Origin: Mycobacterium celatum
Lineage (GTDB): Bacteria > Actinomycetota > Actinomycetes > Mycobacteriales > Mycobacteriaceae
Assembly: GCF_002101595.1 (NCBI RefSeq)
Contig: NZ_LQOM01000024.1
Coordinates: 124,001 to 188,000 of the forward strand
Reading direction: 5' to 3'
Length of the DNA stretch: 64,000 bases
Numbering within the stretch: the stretch's first letter is position 1; every line of letters starts with the position of its first letter. The position numbers were made by a program, and so were the translations under genes. Under the pieces are notes generated by a model. That model was not told where the DNA came from, did not search any database, and saw nothing but the letters and a program-made list of their open reading frames with translations. Of this stretch, positions 1 to 10,060 are shown in pieces.

Positions 1-31
1 CGGTTTCGTCGTACTCAATCAGCTTGCTCAT
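1..31 (-). CDS. groEL1: GroEL1 chaperonin, N-terminal 10 codons only (runs off the window)
   Basis: Reading right to left from the ATG at 31 gives MSKLIEYDET, which is the start of mycobacterial 60-kDa chaperonin 1 (Cpn60.1/GroEL1) as I remember it. An AGGAAAG ribosome binding site lies just upstream. It is the second gene of the groES-groEL1 operon, 85 bases after the groES stop, so it should share the CIRCE-controlled promoter. The rest of the gene is outside the window, so nothing can be said about its histidine-rich tail. Confidence 0.9.
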   Translation of the reverse strand, partial: MSKLIEYDET

Positions 32-116
32 CAGTCTTTCCTGTCTCTGTAGAGCGGTCCGCCCCGGAAATCACCCGCATTCGCGCGGGGATCGCCGGGG
101 CGGAACACGCCTCTAG

Positions 117-419
117 CTACTTGGAGACGACAGCCAGCACGTCGCGCGCCGACAGGATCAGGTACTCCTCGCCGTTGTACTTGATCTCGGTGCCGCCGTA
201 CTTGCTGTAGATGACGGTGTCGCCCTCCGACACGTCGAGCGGAATCCGCTTCTCGCCGTCCTCGTCCCACCGGCCGGGGCCGACGGCGACGACGGTGCCT
301 TCCTGCGGCTTCTCCTTGGCGGTGTCGGGAATGACCAGACCGGACGCGGTCGTGGTCTCGGCCTCGTTGGCCTGTACGAGGATCTTGTCCTCGAGTGGCT
401 TGATGTTCACGCTCGCCAC
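117..419 (-). CDS. groES: Co-chaperonin GroES (Cpn10)
   Basis: This 100-aa protein has the normal GroES length. It begins [16 protein letters not shown] and has the mobile-loop region around [12 protein letters not shown] (residues 20-33), the part that contacts GroEL. It ends DVLAVVSK. GroES forms the heptameric lid of the cytosolic chaperonin. The gene is directly upstream of groEL1 on the same strand, and a CIRCE operator lies about 140 bases upstream, which indicates HrcA-controlled heat-shock expression. Identification is secure. Confidence 0.98.
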   Translation of the reverse strand: MASVNIKPLEDKILVQANEAETTTASGLVIPDTAKEKPQEGTVVAVGPGRWDEDGEKRIPLDVSEGDTVIYSKYGGTEIKYNGEEYLILSARDVLAVVSK

Positions 420-557
420 GATTGGAGCCCTCCACTAGTTGGTAGCAGGTCCGGGGCGGTCGCCCCGGACTGTCCGAATTACCAGGTGCTTCGGCATTCG
501 TCCGTGCCCTCGCGTCGTCGTCGCGGGTGCCGACACCAGGGTGTGTCCGATTGCCAC

Positions 558-589
558 CTAGCACTCTATACACGAGAGTGCTAGCACTC
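558..589. promoter_or_regulatory. CIRCE operator (HrcA-binding) upstream of groES, with a third half-site
   Basis: CTAGCACTC (558-566), nine spacer bases and GAGTGCTAG (576-584) form a perfect inverted repeat with the standard CIRCE spacing. A further CTAGCACTC at 581-589 overlaps the right arm, so that 576-589 is by itself a perfect 14-base palindrome. CIRCE is the known binding site of the HrcA heat-shock repressor. The element lies in the 285-base divergent region between groES (minus) and the secreted C39-like gene (plus), so it mainly serves groES-groEL1. Confidence 0.95.
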
Positions 590-621
590 AAGGCTCCCCT
601 GGTGCTTCAGGCCGCCGTTGG

Positions 622-682
622 CGCGAGCGTGCACAAACCCGGTGTTCACCCGCATGTGACTGCGACACTCAGCACGCTCGCG
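622..682. repeat. Dispersed palindromic element, copy A
   Basis: Outer arms CGCGAGCGTGC (622-632) and GCACGCTCGCG (672-682) are perfect inverted repeats. The interior (CACAAACCCGG on one side, GACACTCA on the other) matches, in reverse orientation, the interior of the copies at 22505-22568 and 58279-58340. It lies in the groES/C39 intergenic region, just before the start of the C39-like gene. It looks like a mobile or replicating non-coding palindrome; function unknown. Confidence 0.8.
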
Positions 683-691
683 GACGGGGCT

Positions 692-697
692 GATAAT
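692..697 (+). promoter_or_regulatory. Candidate -10 box for the C39-like gene
   Basis: GATAAT ends seven bases before the ATG at 705. This spacing would give a leaderless transcript starting at or next to the start codon. The first base is not the usual T, so this is a moderate call. Confidence 0.45.
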
Positions 698-704
698 GGT
701 GGCC

Positions 705-1328
705 ATGACTCGCCCCGCTGTCCTGGCCCCGCTGATCGTCGCTGCCTTCATCGGACTGGCCGGGGTCGCGCACGCCGACCCGAACGGCCAGATGTACGGC
801 GACCCGGGGGCCGCCGCTCCCTATTGGCGCTACCAGCATCAAGAAGACTGCGGTCTGATGGCCGTCGCCGACGTGGTCGGCCAGCTGTCAGGCCGCGAAC
901 CCACCCAAGTCGGCATCGAGCTACGCGGCATTTTCACAAAAAGCGAAGCCCACCGCGGCAGCATCTACTTCTTCGACGGCACATCGCCCGAAGATCTGGT
1001 CGTGCTGCTCGAGAAATACGGCATCCAATCCGACCTCACCACCGGTAACACCATGGAGGGACTCGAGCAGGACCTGGCAGGCGGCCACAAGGTGATCGCC
1101 GGGCTCAACGCCGAAACCATCTGGAACTATCCGCCCGGCAAGGGTCAGCGCACCGCGGCCGACCACGCCGTCGTCGTCACCGGCGTCGACACCCGCACCA
1201 ACATCGTGCACCTCAACGACAGCGGCACCCCCAACGGCCGCGACGAGCAGATCCCCATGGCCACCTTCACGCAAGCCTGGGCCACCGGCAACAACCTGCT
1301 GATCGTCACCCGGCAAACCGGCCGCTAG
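705..1328 (+). CDS. Secreted C39-like (papain-fold) peptidase family protein
   Basis: The 207-aa product has an N-terminal hydrophobic signal peptide ending in a VAHA-DP cleavage site (residues 20-25). The mature part shows the layout of peptidase C39-like domains: QEDCG with the nucleophile Cys at 49, AADHAVVV with His 154, and HLNDSG with Asn171/Asp172. The protein is therefore probably an exported cysteine peptidase or amidase-like enzyme; the substrate is unknown. ATG 705 is preferred to ATG 696 because a -10-like GATAAT overlaps the upstream ATG. It converges on tsaD and shares the CTAG at 1325-1328 with it, so both stop codons overlap. Confidence 0.75.
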   Translation: MTRPAVLAPLIVAAFIGLAGVAHADPNGQMYGDPGAAAPYWRYQHQEDCGLMAVADVVGQLSGREPTQVGIELRGIFTKSEAHRGSIYFFDGTSPEDLVVLLEKYGIQSDLTTGNTMEGLEQDLAGGHKVIAGLNAETIWNYPPGKGQRTAADHAVVVTGVDTRTNIVHLNDSGTPNGRDEQIPMATFTQAWATGNNLLIVTRQTGR

Positions 1329-2350
1329 CGCACTTGGCCTTTCACCACCGGCAGGCCCGGATCGCTGGCCACGTCCAGCGGCGACGGCGGCGCCCCGGCG
1401 GCCAGCAGGTGCGCGGCGAACGAGGCGATCATTGCACCGTTATCGGTGCACAGCCGGGGCCGCGGGATCCGTAACGTCAATCCGGCTGTGGCACAACGCT
1501 CTTCGGCTAGTGCGCGCAATCGCGAGTTGGCCGCCACTCCCCCGGCGATCAGCAGGGTGGAAACACCGAGTTCCGTTGCCGCGCGGACGGCTTTCATGGT
1601 CAGCACGTCGGCCACCGCCTCCTGGAAGCCAGCCGCGATGTCGGCGGTCGACGCGTCGGGATGGCTCTCCACGTAGCGGGCGACGGCGGTCTTGAGCCCG
1701 GAAAAGCTGAAGGCGTGCCGATCGTCGCGCGGGCCGGTCATGCCGCGCGGGAACACAATCGCGTCGCGGTCGCCGGTGCGGGCCAGGTCGTCGAGCACCT
1801 TGCCGCCCGGATAGCCGAGCCCCAGCAGGCGGGCCACCTTGTCGTAGGCTTCGCCGGCGGCGTCATCGACGGTGGCGCCCAGTTCGACGATCGGCTCACC
1901 TAGCGAGCGCACATGCAGCAGGTGGGTGTGCCCGCCGGATACCAGCAGCGCCACGCTTTCCGGCAGCGGCCCGTGCTCGTAGACGTCGGCCGCCAGGTGC
2001 CCGCCCAGGTGGTTGACGGCGTAGAACGGCACGTCCCAGGCAGCCGAATAGGCTTTGGCCGCAGCCACTCCCACCAACAGTGCGCCAGCCAGTCCCGGCC
2101 CGATGGTGGCCGCGACGACGTCGGGCCGCTTGATGCCCGCGGTGGCCAGCGCGCGGCGCATGGCCGGGCCGAGTGCCTCCAGATGCGCGCGCGACGCGAC
2201 CTCGGGTACGACGCCGCCGAACCGGACGTGTTCGTCGACGCTGGAGGCCACCTCGTCGGCGAGCAGGGTCACGGCGCCGTCGGCGTCGAGCCGGGCGATG
2301 CCGACACCGGTTTCGTCGCAAGAGCTTTCGATGGCGAGGATGGTTCTCAT
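1325..2350 (-). CDS. tsaD: tRNA N6-adenosine threonylcarbamoyltransferase TsaD (Gcp)
   Basis: This 341-aa Kae1/Gcp family protein transfers the threonylcarbamoyl group to A37 of ANN-decoding tRNAs. It starts [19 protein letters not shown], carries the metal-binding HLGGH motif ([10 protein letters not shown]) and the C-terminal [12 protein letters not shown] segment of the ASKHA fold. It works with TsaB and TsaE, which are encoded immediately upstream on the same strand. Its ATG overlaps the stop of the tsaB-rimI fusion as ATGA (2347-2350), so translation is probably coupled. Identification is secure. Confidence 0.97.
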   Translation of the reverse strand: MRTILAIESSCDETGVGIARLDADGAVTLLADEVASSVDEHVRFGGVVPEVASRAHLEALGPAMRRALATAGIKRPDVVAATIGPGLAGALLVGVAAAKAYSAAWDVPFYAVNHLGGHLAADVYEHGPLPESVALLVSGGHTHLLHVRSLGEPIVELGATVDDAAGEAYDKVARLLGLGYPGGKVLDDLARTGDRDAIVFPRGMTGPRDDRHAFSFSGLKTAVARYVESHPDASTADIAAGFQEAVADVLTMKAVRAATELGVSTLLIAGGVAANSRLRALAEERCATAGLTLRIPRPRLCTDNGAMIASFAAHLLAAGAPPSPLDVASDPGLPVVKGQVR

Positions 2351-3402
2351 GCGGGGTCTCGTCTCATCGTATAGGCGTCAGCTCCGCTGACCCGGTAGTA
2401 GCGCTGTCGCACGCCGACGTCGGTGAATCCGACGCTGCGGTACAGCGCGATCGCCGCCTCGTTGTCGGTGCGCACCTCCAAGTGGACGACGCCACCGTCG
2501 GCGACGTCCAGCAGTTCGTTCAGCAGCCGACGGCCGATCCCTCGGCCCTGGTAAGCGGGGTCGACGCCGATTGTGTGCACCTCGTACTCGAACGGCGGTG
2601 TGCGGCCCAGCCGGGAGATGCCGGCGTAACCCACCAGCAGGTCGCCGGCCCGCGCGGCCACGTAGCGGTTGTGTTTGGCGGCCAGTTCACGCAGGAACGC
2701 GGCCTTCGGCCAGGGGTCGTCGCCGGGAAACAGCAACGACTCCAGCTCGGCACACCGCTGCGCGTCGGCGGGCGTCAGCGGGCCGAAAGTGACTTGTGCC
2801 TCAGGTGCTTTCGCGTCAGGCCGGCGCAAGTACAGCGGCACCAGCGGCGGCGGGCTACCAGACCAGTCGGTCACCGCCGCCACCAGCCCGCCGGGCGTCG
2901 GGCGCGTCGGGCCGCGGTGCGGCAGGTCGAACAGCGCCGCGTGCTCGGGTGAGCCGGCCACCGCCTGGGCGGCACCGGGGTCGACGTCGCCCGGGGCGTT
3001 GACCGCGGGGCCGTCGATGCGGACCCCGTCGCCGTAACGCGCCCAATAGATCTCGCGCCGGCGCGCATCGGTGACAACCAAGGTCTCGCCGGTGGTCTGC
3101 CCGCCGATGGCGTCCAGGCTGCAGACGCCGTACACGGGAATGTCCAGGGCGTGCCCGTAGGCGGCCGCGGTGGCCATGCCCACCCGCAGACCGGTGAACG
3201 GGCCGGGACCGCAGCCCACCACCACGGCATCGAGGTCGGCCATCGCCAGGCCGGCATCGGCCAACGCCGCCAACACATTCGGGGTGATCCGTTCGGCGTG
3301 CGCGCGGGCGTCCACCGTGACCCGTTCGGCCAGCACCTCGCCGTCGCGCACGACACCGGCCGTCACGGCCGGGGTCGCGGTGTCGATCGCCAGGATCAGC
3401 AC
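2347..3402 (-). CDS. tsaB-rimI: TsaB-RimI fusion: t6A complex subunit plus ribosomal-protein N-acetyltransferase
   Basis: The first half (about residues 1-200, [28 protein letters not shown]) is TsaB, the dimerisation partner of TsaD. The second half (about 205-351) is a GNAT acetyltransferase of the RimI type, with the acetyl-CoA loop region [15 protein letters not shown] and the typical [13 protein letters not shown]. In H37Rv, as I recall, these are two separate genes (Rv3421c and Rv3420c); here they form one continuous frame joined near [15 protein letters not shown] longer frame extends to 3510, but the GTG at 3402 is chosen because it overlaps the tsaE stop as GTGCTGA and follows a GGAG-like site. 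The stop overlaps tsaD. Confidence 0.92.
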   Translation of the reverse strand: MLILAIDTATPAVTAGVVRDGEVLAERVTVDARAHAERITPNVLAALADAGLAMADLDAVVVGCGPGPFTGLRVGMATAAAYGHALDIPVYGVCSLDAIGGQTTGETLVVTDARRREIYWARYGDGVRIDGPAVNAPGDVDPGAAQAVAGSPEHAALFDLPHRGPTRPTPGGLVAAVTDWSGSPPPLVPLYLRRPDAKAPEAQVTFGPLTPADAQRCAELESLLFPGDDPWPKAAFLRELAAKHNRYVAARAGDLLVGYAGISRLGRTPPFEYEVHTIGVDPAYQGRGIGRRLLNELLDVADGGVVHLEVRTDNEAAIALYRSVGFTDVGVRQRYYRVSGADAYTMRRDPA

Positions 3403-3878
3403 GGCCCGCTCCACCGCCAGGTCGCGATCCGGACGTCGGAGTTGGTGACCCGCTCGAGGCGGACGTCGAGGTGACGCTCGGAAAGCCGTTCGGCCAGGCC
3501 CTCTCCCCACTCGACCACCACGACGGCGTCCTGCAGATCGGTGTCGAGATCCAGCGAATCGAGTTCGCCGAGCAGGTCGGCTCCGCCGTGATCCAGCAAC
3601 CGGTACATGTCGACGTGGATCATCGCGGGCGCGCCGGCCCGCCGAGCCGGATGCACCCGGGCCAGCACGAACGTCGGCGAGGTGATGGGCCCTTCGACAT
3701 CCATCGCTGCGGCAATTCCCTTGGCCAGCACTGTCTTTCCGGCGCCGAGTGGACCGGATAGCACGACGACATCGCCGGCGTGCAGGTGCGCGCCCAGCTG
3801 CGATCCGAGCGCCAAGGTGTCTTCGACGCGCTCCAGCGTCGCAGTTCCAGACTCAGGCACGGCGAAGGACCCGCTCAC
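3396..3878 (-). CDS. tsaE: tRNA threonylcarbamoyladenosine biosynthesis ATPase TsaE
   Basis: A 160-aa P-loop ATPase with Walker A SGPLGAGKTVLAKG near residue 43, the switch segment SPTFVLARV and VDMYRL, and VVVVEWGEGL, all typical of the YjeE/TsaE family. It drives the TsaB-TsaD cycle of t6A synthesis in the cytosol. Its start overlaps the end of the upstream hydrolase gene by 26 bases, and its stop overlaps the tsaB-rimI start, giving a tightly packed operon. Identification is secure; the exact first residues are less so. Confidence 0.95.
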   Translation of the reverse strand: MSGSFAVPESGTATLERVEDTLALGSQLGAHLHAGDVVVLSGPLGAGKTVLAKGIAAAMDVEGPITSPTFVLARVHPARRAGAPAMIHVDMYRLLDHGGADLLGELDSLDLDTDLQDAVVVVEWGEGLAERLSERHLDVRLERVTNSDVRIATWRWSGPC

Positions 3879-4953
3879 GCCACCGCTGAGTCACCGCGGC
3901 CAGCCGGCCCGGGGTGGCTCGCTTCACCAACCGGACCAAGCCCCCGTTGATCGGGTCCGGCTTACCCAGCAACACAAGATGGCCGGCCCGCCCGACGATG
4001 ATCAGCTCGCAGTTCGGCAGCGCGCTTGCCATCTTGCGTGAGTACTCGGCGGGGGTGAGCAGGTCGTGATCGCCACAGACGATCAAGGTCGGGATCCGGC
4101 CCAGCGTGGGCAGCGCCGCGGTCTCGTCGTGCGTTTCCAGAGCGTGCAGAAACTCGACCATGGTCGGAATGGGGGTGTCGTGCATCATCTTCTGCGAGAA
4201 CGCCACCACGCTGGGACTGACGTTGAAGTCGCCGTAGGAGGCGGCCCGCAGAATCGGGCCGATCAGCGACCGCGCCACATGGCGGCCGCGGTGCACCAAT
4301 TTGGGCGCGGACCGGGCGGTGAACCGGATGGCATCCAGCGCCGGATTCTGCAGCACCTCGCCCAGCGGCGATTTCGCAACCCCTTCGGCCGCAGAGGAAA
4401 TCAGCGCCGCGCCGACGATCCGGCTGCCGTAGTGCTGGGGGTATTGGCGCGCATGCGACAACACCGTCATGCCGCCCATCGAATGACCGACCAGCACGAT
4501 CGGTCCGCGCGGCGCGATCACCTGTAGCACGGTCTCCAGGTCCTTGCCCAGCTGGGCGATCGTGTAGGTCTCGGGCGGCGCTTCCCCGGAGCGCCCGTGG
4601 CCGCGTTGGTCGTAGAAGATCATCCGCACCCGCGGACCCCACTCGTCGCAGAGCCGCATCCGCTGGAAATGGAAGGCGCCCATACGAAGACAGAATCCGT
4701 GAGCGAACACCACGGTCAGTGGCGCGTCGACCGGCCCGACCTCTCGCACCGCCAGCGGCACTCCGTCGGGTGTGGTCACCACGTAGCTGCGGTCGCCGTC
4801 GATCGCCTCGAAGTTCTCGTTGACGTAGGGGTCGTCGACAACGGCCCGGCGGGTCACCTGCCGGGCGACCGATACCGCGGCGATGGTGCCCACCGCGCTC
4901 AGTCCGGCCGCACCCGCCAACCAGCGCGCCTTGCGCCCGTCGTCACCGCTCAA
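3853..4953 (-). CDS. Alpha/beta hydrolase, membrane-anchored or exported
   Basis: A 366-aa alpha/beta hydrolase. An N-terminal hydrophobic stretch (about residues 11-31) may anchor it. The oxyanion-side motif [10 protein letters not shown], the nucleophile elbow GHSMGG (Ser near 158), the acid in CGDHDLLTP and the His in GRAGHLVLL form a complete catalytic triad. The substrate is unknown; lipase/esterase or epoxide-hydrolase-like activities are possible. The start is a TTG at 4953 overlapping the alr stop (TTGA), so it is translationally coupled to alr, with tsaE following. Its place in this housekeeping operon does not by itself tell the function. Confidence 0.85.
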   Translation of the reverse strand: MSGDDGRKARWLAGAAGLSAVGTIAAVSVARQVTRRAVVDDPYVNENFEAIDGDRSYVVTTPDGVPLAVREVGPVDAPLTVVFAHGFCLRMGAFHFQRMRLCDEWGPRVRMIFYDQRGHGRSGEAPPETYTIAQLGKDLETVLQVIAPRGPIVLVGHSMGGMTVLSHARQYPQHYGSRIVGAALISSAAEGVAKSPLGEVLQNPALDAIRFTARSAPKLVHRGRHVARSLIGPILRAASYGDFNVSPSVVAFSQKMMHDTPIPTMVEFLHALETHDETAALPTLGRIPTLIVCGDHDLLTPAEYSRKMASALPNCELIIVGRAGHLVLLGKPDPINGGLVRLVKRATPGRLAAVTQRWRERVLRRA

Positions 4954-6107
4954 CGGTTTTCGGCCTCGCGGTAGGTCCGGGTGATGCGACCGCGCGGGCT
5001 GGTGACGACCTCGTAGTGGATGGTGTCGAGCATGTCGGCCCAGTCCTGCGCGGTGGGTTCACCCTGGGTGCCGGGGCCGAACAGGATCGCCTCGTCGCCC
5101 TCGGCGACGCCGGGCTGCCCCGGGCCGAGGTCGACGACGAACTGATCCATGCAGATCCGCCCGACGCCGCGGCGCAACCGGCCGTTGATCAACACGTCGA
5201 GGCGTCCGCCGAGCGCCCGGAACACCCCGTCGGCGTAACCGATGGGCAGCAGCGCGAGGTTGGTGTCGCGCTCGGCGATCCAGGTGTGCCCGTAAGACAC
5301 GCCCTCCCCGGCGCGGACCGGGCGCACCAGTGCCACAAAGGTTTTCACGGTCATCGCCGGCACCAGGTCCAGGTCGTCGCGTTGGGAGAACGGGTTGAGC
5401 CCGTAGACGGCGATACCGGGCCGCACCATGTCGAAGCCAAGGTCGGGCCGGGTCAGCGCCGACGGTGAATTCGACAGGTGCGCAACCTCGTAGGGCACGC
5501 CACGCTCGCGCGCCTCGGTGAGGATCTCGCGAAACCGCCCCGCCTGTAGGTCGTTGGCGGGATGCTCGGGCTCGTCGGCGCAGGCCAGATGCGACATCGC
5601 GCCGCGCAGCCGGATGGCGTCGTCGGCAAGGGCGCGGCGCAACGCGGCCAGCATCTCCGGATGCTCGGCGGCGCGAACACCGTTGCGGTTCATCCCGGTG
5701 TCGACCTTGACCGTCACCGTCGCCGTCCGGCCCGTGCGGCGCACCGCGTCGAGCAGCTCGTCGAGTTGACGTACCGACGACACCGCGATCTGGACGTCGG
5801 CGGCCAGCGCCGGTGCGAAGTCGGTGCCGGGCCGGTGCAGCCAGGCCAGCACCGGCTCGGTGATGCCGTCGGCGCGCAACGCCAGCGCCTCCTCGATGGT
5901 GGCGACACCGAGCTCGGCCGCGCCGGCGTCCAGTGCGGTGCGGGCCACCCGCGTGGCCCCGTGCCCGTAGCCGTCGGCCTTGACGACGGCCATCACCTGC
6001 GCCGAGCCGGCGTGCTCACGCAGCACCCGCACGTTGTGGGCGATGGCGCCGAGGTCGACCATCGCTTCGGCGATCAGGCCCGGAGTTGTCACTATCATCC
6101 CGGCCAT
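4950..6107 (-). CDS. alr: Alanine racemase
   Basis: This 385-aa PLP enzyme converts L- to D-alanine for peptidoglycan. It has the PLP lysine in [11 protein letters not shown] (Lys43), the catalytic tyrosine in GVSYGHTW, and ends [16 protein letters not shown], as in the M. tuberculosis enzyme from memory. The frame is open to 6317, but the sequence resembles Alr only from about here; ATG 6107 follows a CTGGGA ribosome binding site, and an ATG at 6098 is a weaker alternative. It heads the run alr-hydrolase-tsaE-tsaB/rimI-tsaD. D-cycloserine targets this enzyme family. Confidence 0.96.
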   Translation of the reverse strand: MAGMIVTTPGLIAEAMVDLGAIAHNVRVLREHAGSAQVMAVVKADGYGHGATRVARTALDAGAAELGVATIEEALALRADGITEPVLAWLHRPGTDFAPALAADVQIAVSSVRQLDELLDAVRRTGRTATVTVKVDTGMNRNGVRAAEHPEMLAALRRALADDAIRLRGAMSHLACADEPEHPANDLQAGRFREILTEARERGVPYEVAHLSNSPSALTRPDLGFDMVRPGIAVYGLNPFSQRDDLDLVPAMTVKTFVALVRPVRAGEGVSYGHTWIAERDTNLALLPIGYADGVFRALGGRLDVLINGRLRRGVGRICMDQFVVDLGPGQPGVAEGDEAILFGPGTQGEPTAQDWADMLDTIHYEVVTSPRGRITRTYREAENR

Positions 6108-6189
6108 TGTCCCAGAGCCGCGAATGTGGGCTTGATGCACGCTGCCAGCAGATTTGCGTGACACAAGTCCACGCTCGGCGCATAAGGCC

Positions 6190-7569
6190 TCAGTGCGCGA
6201 AGTGCTGCTCGTCGAAGTGCCCGCCCGGCTTGAGCTTGTCCAGGTGGCCGATCGCGGTGATGGCGTCGTCGTGCAGGGCCCGGGCCAGGTCGGCGGACAG
6301 GCCTTCACGCACCACAATCCGCAGGACCGAGACGTCGGTGGCGTTGTCCGGCATGGTGTAGGCCGGCACCTGCCAGCCGAAGGTCCGAAGCTCGTGGGAG
6401 ACGTCGAACTCGGTGTAGCCGCGATCCCCGGTCAGCCGGAAGGCCACCACCGGGATCGCCGACCCGTCGGAGATCAGCTCGAAGTGCTCGCTCACGGCCA
6501 GCTGCCCGGCCAGCCACCGCGCCGTGCCCGACAGCGCCTGCATCACCTGCGTGTAGCCCTCCCGGCCCAGCCGCAGGAAGTTGTAGTACTGGCCGACGAC
6601 CTGGTTTCCCGGGCGGGAGAAGTTGAGGGTGAAGGTCGGCATGTCGCCGCCCAGGTAGTTGACCCGGAACACCAAGTCCTCGGGCAGGTGCTCACGGCTG
6701 CGCCACACCACGAACCCGATCCCGGGATAGGTCAGCCCGTATTTGTGCCCGCTCACGTTGATCGACACCACCCGCGGCAGCCGGAAGTCCCACTTCAGGT
6801 CGGGGTGCAGGAACGGCACCACGAACCCGCCGCTGGCGGCGTCGACGTGCACCGGGACGTCCACCCCGCCGCCAGCGGCCAATCGGTCCAATGCGGCGCA
6901 AATCTGGGCGATCGGCTCGAGCTCACCCGTGTAGGTGGTGCCCAGGATGGCGACGACGCCGATCGTGTTCTCGTCGACGGCGTCGACGACCTGCTCGGGG
7001 GTGATGACGTAGCGACCCTCTTCCATAGGCAGGTAGCGGGGTTCGACGTCGAAGTACCGGCAGAACTTCTCCCAGACCACCTGCACGTTGGAACCCATCA
7101 CCAGGTTCGGGGTGCGCGTGCGCCAGTCGCTGCCCACCCGCTGGCGCCACCGCCACTTCAACGCCAGCCCGCCCAGCATCACCGCCTCGGACGAGCCGAT
7201 CGTCGACACCCCGATCGCGCTGGAGGGGTCGTCGTCCCTGAGGTCCTCGGCGTGGAACAGGTCGGCCACCATGCACACGCAGCGCTGCTCGATCGCCGCA
7301 GTCGCCGGGTATTCGTCCTTGTCGATCATGTTCTTGTCGAACGTCTCGGCCATCAGCCGGCCGGCCTCGGGATCCATCCACGTCGTCACGAACGTGGCGA
7401 GGTTCAGCCGCGAGCTGCCGTCGAGCATCAACTCGTCGTGGATGAATCGGTAAGCAGCCTCCGGATCCATCGACTCGTCGGGCATCCGCAGCGCCGGCAC
7501 GGGCGCGGTGAACAGCCGGCCCGTGTAGGCGGGCGCGATCGAATGCGCGGGCACGGACGGATGGGGCAT
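6190..7569 (-). CDS. gadB: Glutamate decarboxylase
   Basis: A 459-aa PLP-dependent decarboxylase, the usual length for GadB. The PLP lysine lies in NVSGHKYGL (Lys276), preceded by HVDAASGGF, and TIGSSEA contributes to phosphate binding. It converts glutamate to GABA in the cytosol and consumes a proton, which links it to acid tolerance in other bacteria. A GGAAAGGAT ribosome binding site precedes ATG 7569. It follows nnr by only 18 bases and probably shares its transcript, the same order as in H37Rv (Rv3433c-Rv3432c) from memory. Confidence 0.95.
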   Translation of the reverse strand: MPHPSVPAHSIAPAYTGRLFTAPVPALRMPDESMDPEAAYRFIHDELMLDGSSRLNLATFVTTWMDPEAGRLMAETFDKNMIDKDEYPATAAIEQRCVCMVADLFHAEDLRDDDPSSAIGVSTIGSSEAVMLGGLALKWRWRQRVGSDWRTRTPNLVMGSNVQVVWEKFCRYFDVEPRYLPMEEGRYVITPEQVVDAVDENTIGVVAILGTTYTGELEPIAQICAALDRLAAGGGVDVPVHVDAASGGFVVPFLHPDLKWDFRLPRVVSINVSGHKYGLTYPGIGFVVWRSREHLPEDLVFRVNYLGGDMPTFTLNFSRPGNQVVGQYYNFLRLGREGYTQVMQALSGTARWLAGQLAVSEHFELISDGSAIPVVAFRLTGDRGYTEFDVSHELRTFGWQVPAYTMPDNATDVSVLRIVVREGLSADLARALHDDAITAIGHLDKLKPGGHFDEQHFAH

Positions 7570-7587
7570 GGCGGATCCTTTCCGGGA

Positions 7588-9009
7588 CTACAAACTTGCC
7601 AGGGCCGTTCGAATGTGGCCGATGATGCGCGACGCCGACGTGGGCGCGTCTCCCGGCCCGGGATCGCCGGCCGACAGTGCCGCCGCCCGGGCGTGCACGA
7701 ACGCCGCGGCCGCGGCCGCCTCGGGTGCCGGCAGTCCCGCGGCCAGCAGCGCGCCGATCATGCCGGACAGCACGTCGCCCGAGCCGGCGGTGGCCGCCCA
7801 GGATTGCCCGGCCGGATTGAGGTACACCGGGCCGCCGGGTTCGGCGATGACGGTGACGTTGCCCTTGAGAAGCACGGTGGCGCCGAACGCGTCGGCGAGC
7901 TTGCGGGTAGCGCCGATGCGGTCGTCACCGGGCGGGCCGCCCGCCAATCGGGCGAACTCGCCGACGTGCGGCGTCAGCACGGTCGGCGCCGCCCGGTTGG
8001 CGACTAGGTCCGGGTGCGCGGCTAGGATGGTCAGGCCGTCGGCGTCGACGAGCACCGGCAGATCGGTGTCCAACGCGAACCACAGCGCGGCGGCGCCGGC
8101 CTCCTCAGTGCCCAGTCCCGGCCCGACGACCCACGACTGCACCCGACCGGCCGCCGCGGGATTGGGTGCCGCGACGACTTCCGGCCAGTGCGAGAGCACC
8201 TGGTCCAGTGCGCTGCCGACGTAGCGGACCATGCCCGACGTCGCCGCCACCGCGGCGCCGGTACACAACACCGCCGCCCCCGGATACGTCGACGACCCCG
8301 CCAGGATCCCGGTCACGCCCTGGGTGTACTTGTCGTCGTCGGGTCCGGGCACCGGCCAGCGTTCCTTGACGTCGGCCGCCTCGAAGCCGCGAATGTCGGT
8401 GTCGGGCAGGTCCAGGCCGATGTCGACCAGCCGGACCCGGCCGCAGTCGGCGAGCGCGTGTACGGGCTTGAGCCCGCCGAAGGTGACCGTCAGCGCGGCG
8501 TGCACGGCGGGTCCGGTGATCGCGCCGGTGGCCACGTCGATTCCGCTGGGAATGTCGACGGCGGCCACCGGGATCCCGGCCTTGTCGACCGCGGCGAACA
8601 CCTCGGCGGCCGCCGGCCGCAACGGCCCGGAACCGGAAATGCCCACGACCCCATCGATAACCAGATCGGTCGCGGCCGAAACGCTTTCGACGACGCGGCC
8701 GCCGGATTTGCGGAACGCGGCGAGTCCCTTGCGATGCGCGCGCTCCGGGTTCAGCAGTATCGCGTCGGCCGCGGCGCCGCGACGCCGCAGGAACGTCGCC
8801 GCCCACAACGCGTCGCCCCCGTTGTCACCGGAGCCGACGACCGCGCACACCCGCCGGCCGGCCACCCCGCCGGTGCGGGCGGTCAGTTCGCGAACGATCT
8901 CGGTGGCCAGGCCGTAGGCCGCGCGTCGCATCAGCGCGCCGTCGGGCAGGCTGGCCAGCAGCGGCGCTTCGGCCTCGCGGATGGCTTCAGCCGAGTAGTA
9001 ACGCCGCAT
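7588..9009 (-). CDS. nnr: Bifunctional NAD(P)H-hydrate epimerase / ADP-dependent dehydratase
   Basis: This 473-aa protein joins an N-terminal YjeF_N epimerase domain (about 1-215; VVGSGDNGGDALW, VVGISGSGPLR) to a C-terminal ribokinase-like dehydratase (about 225-473; VVGPGLGTEE, LTPHVGEFARL, AATAGSGDVLSGMIGALL). It repairs hydrated NADH and NADPH in the cytosol. A GAGGAGGG ribosome binding site lies about 11 bases before ATG 9009. It leads the nnr-gadB pair and is divergent from the methyltransferase gene, with a 108-base shared promoter region. Confidence 0.95.
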   Translation of the reverse strand: MRRYYSAEAIREAEAPLLASLPDGALMRRAAYGLATEIVRELTARTGGVAGRRVCAVVGSGDNGGDALWAATFLRRRGAAADAILLNPERAHRKGLAAFRKSGGRVVESVSAATDLVIDGVVGISGSGPLRPAAAEVFAAVDKAGIPVAAVDIPSGIDVATGAITGPAVHAALTVTFGGLKPVHALADCGRVRLVDIGLDLPDTDIRGFEAADVKERWPVPGPDDDKYTQGVTGILAGSSTYPGAAVLCTGAAVAATSGMVRYVGSALDQVLSHWPEVVAAPNPAAAGRVQSWVVGPGLGTEEAGAAALWFALDTDLPVLVDADGLTILAAHPDLVANRAAPTVLTPHVGEFARLAGGPPGDDRIGATRKLADAFGATVLLKGNVTVIAEPGGPVYLNPAGQSWAATAGSGDVLSGMIGALLAAGLPAPEAAAAAAFVHARAAALSAGDPGPGDAPTSASRIIGHIRTALASL

Positions 9010-9117
9010 TCGCTTGCATACCCTCCTCGTCCTGCCCGCGCGTCACCAAGATTACGTGGCCGGGTTGCCGGGTAGGCTCGATTAAGTGAGCTAAGTATCG
9101 ACTACGGGAGGGCCGAT

Positions 9118-10044
9118 ATGCCACGAACCGACGACGACACCTGGGATCTGGCGAGCAGCGTGGGGGCCACCGCGACCGGCGTCGCGGTGGGACGGGCGTT
9201 GGCCAGCCGGGGTGCCAGCCCGCTGATCAACGACCCGTTCGCCGAACCGTTGGTCCGCGCGGTGGGGGTGGACTTTTTCACCCGATTGGCCAGCGGCGAG
9301 CTCAATCCGGCCGAGGTCGACGACAACGGCGAGTTCGGCATGCAGCGGATGCGCGACATGATGGCCGTGCGGACACGCTTTTTCGACGACTTCTTCGTCG
9401 AGGCGGCCAACAGCGGGATCCGGCAGGCGGTGATTCTGGCGTCGGGCCTCGACGCCCGCGCCTACCGGCTGCCCTGGCCGGCCGGAACCGTCGTGTACGA
9501 AATCGATCAGCCCCGGGTCATCGAGTTCAAGACAAAGACGCTGACCGATCTGGGCGCCGCCCCCACCGCCGACCGGCGCTCGGTGGCTGTCGACCTGCGC
9601 CACGATTGGCCGACCGCGTTGCGCGGCGCCGGTTTGGATTCCACCGAGCCGACGGCGTGGAGCGCCGAGGGATTGCTGCCGTTCCTGCCGCCCGAAGCCC
9701 AGGACCGACTGCTGGACAACATCACTGCGCTCAGCGCCGCGGGAAGCCGGTTGGCCACCGAGAACCTGCCGGACGCCGCACGGTCCGTGCCGATGATGGC
9801 CGAGCGGATGCGGGAGGTGGTCGAACGCTGGCGCGCACACGGGCTCGACGTCGAGATGACGGATCTGTGGTACGAGGGCGACCGCAGCGACGTGGTCGAC
9901 TACCTCAGGGGCCACGGCTGGGAAGCCGCCGTCACAAGCGCAACCGATCTGTTTGCCGCTCACGGGCTTTCGGTCGAGCCGGACGACGACAACGACGCGG
10001 CGATGTTCGGCTCGCTGGGCTACGTCACTGCTGTGCGGAGCTGA
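9118..10044 (+). CDS. SAM-dependent methyltransferase, LCM-type mycobacterial family
   Basis: This 308-aa protein begins [19 protein letters not shown] and continues [16 protein letters not shown], the signature of a large mycobacterial methyltransferase family related to leucine carboxyl methyltransferases. [16 protein letters not shown] is its SAM-binding motif and [13 protein letters not shown] follows as in relatives. The substrate is unknown for most members. ATG 9118 follows GGGAGGG. It is a single gene facing away from nnr. Confidence 0.9.
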   Translation: MPRTDDDTWDLASSVGATATGVAVGRALASRGASPLINDPFAEPLVRAVGVDFFTRLASGELNPAEVDDNGEFGMQRMRDMMAVRTRFFDDFFVEAANSGIRQAVILASGLDARAYRLPWPAGTVVYEIDQPRVIEFKTKTLTDLGAAPTADRRSVAVDLRHDWPTALRGAGLDSTEPTAWSAEGLLPFLPPEAQDRLLDNITALSAAGSRLATENLPDAARSVPMMAERMREVVERWRAHGLDVEMTDLWYEGDRSDVVDYLRGHGWEAAVTSATDLFAAHGLSVEPDDDNDAAMFGSLGYVTAVRS

Positions 10045-10060
10045 CGAGCGACGCACGCTT

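Noticed and set aside
3403..3510. N-terminal extension of the TsaB-RimI fusion into tsaE
   Set aside because: The first 36 codons lie inside tsaE in another frame and are not TsaB-like; the GTG at 3402 has operon overlap and begins at the conserved residues.
6154..8007. 617-codon plus-strand open frame
   Set aside because: It is antisense to gadB and nnr, both of which are complete and well recognised.
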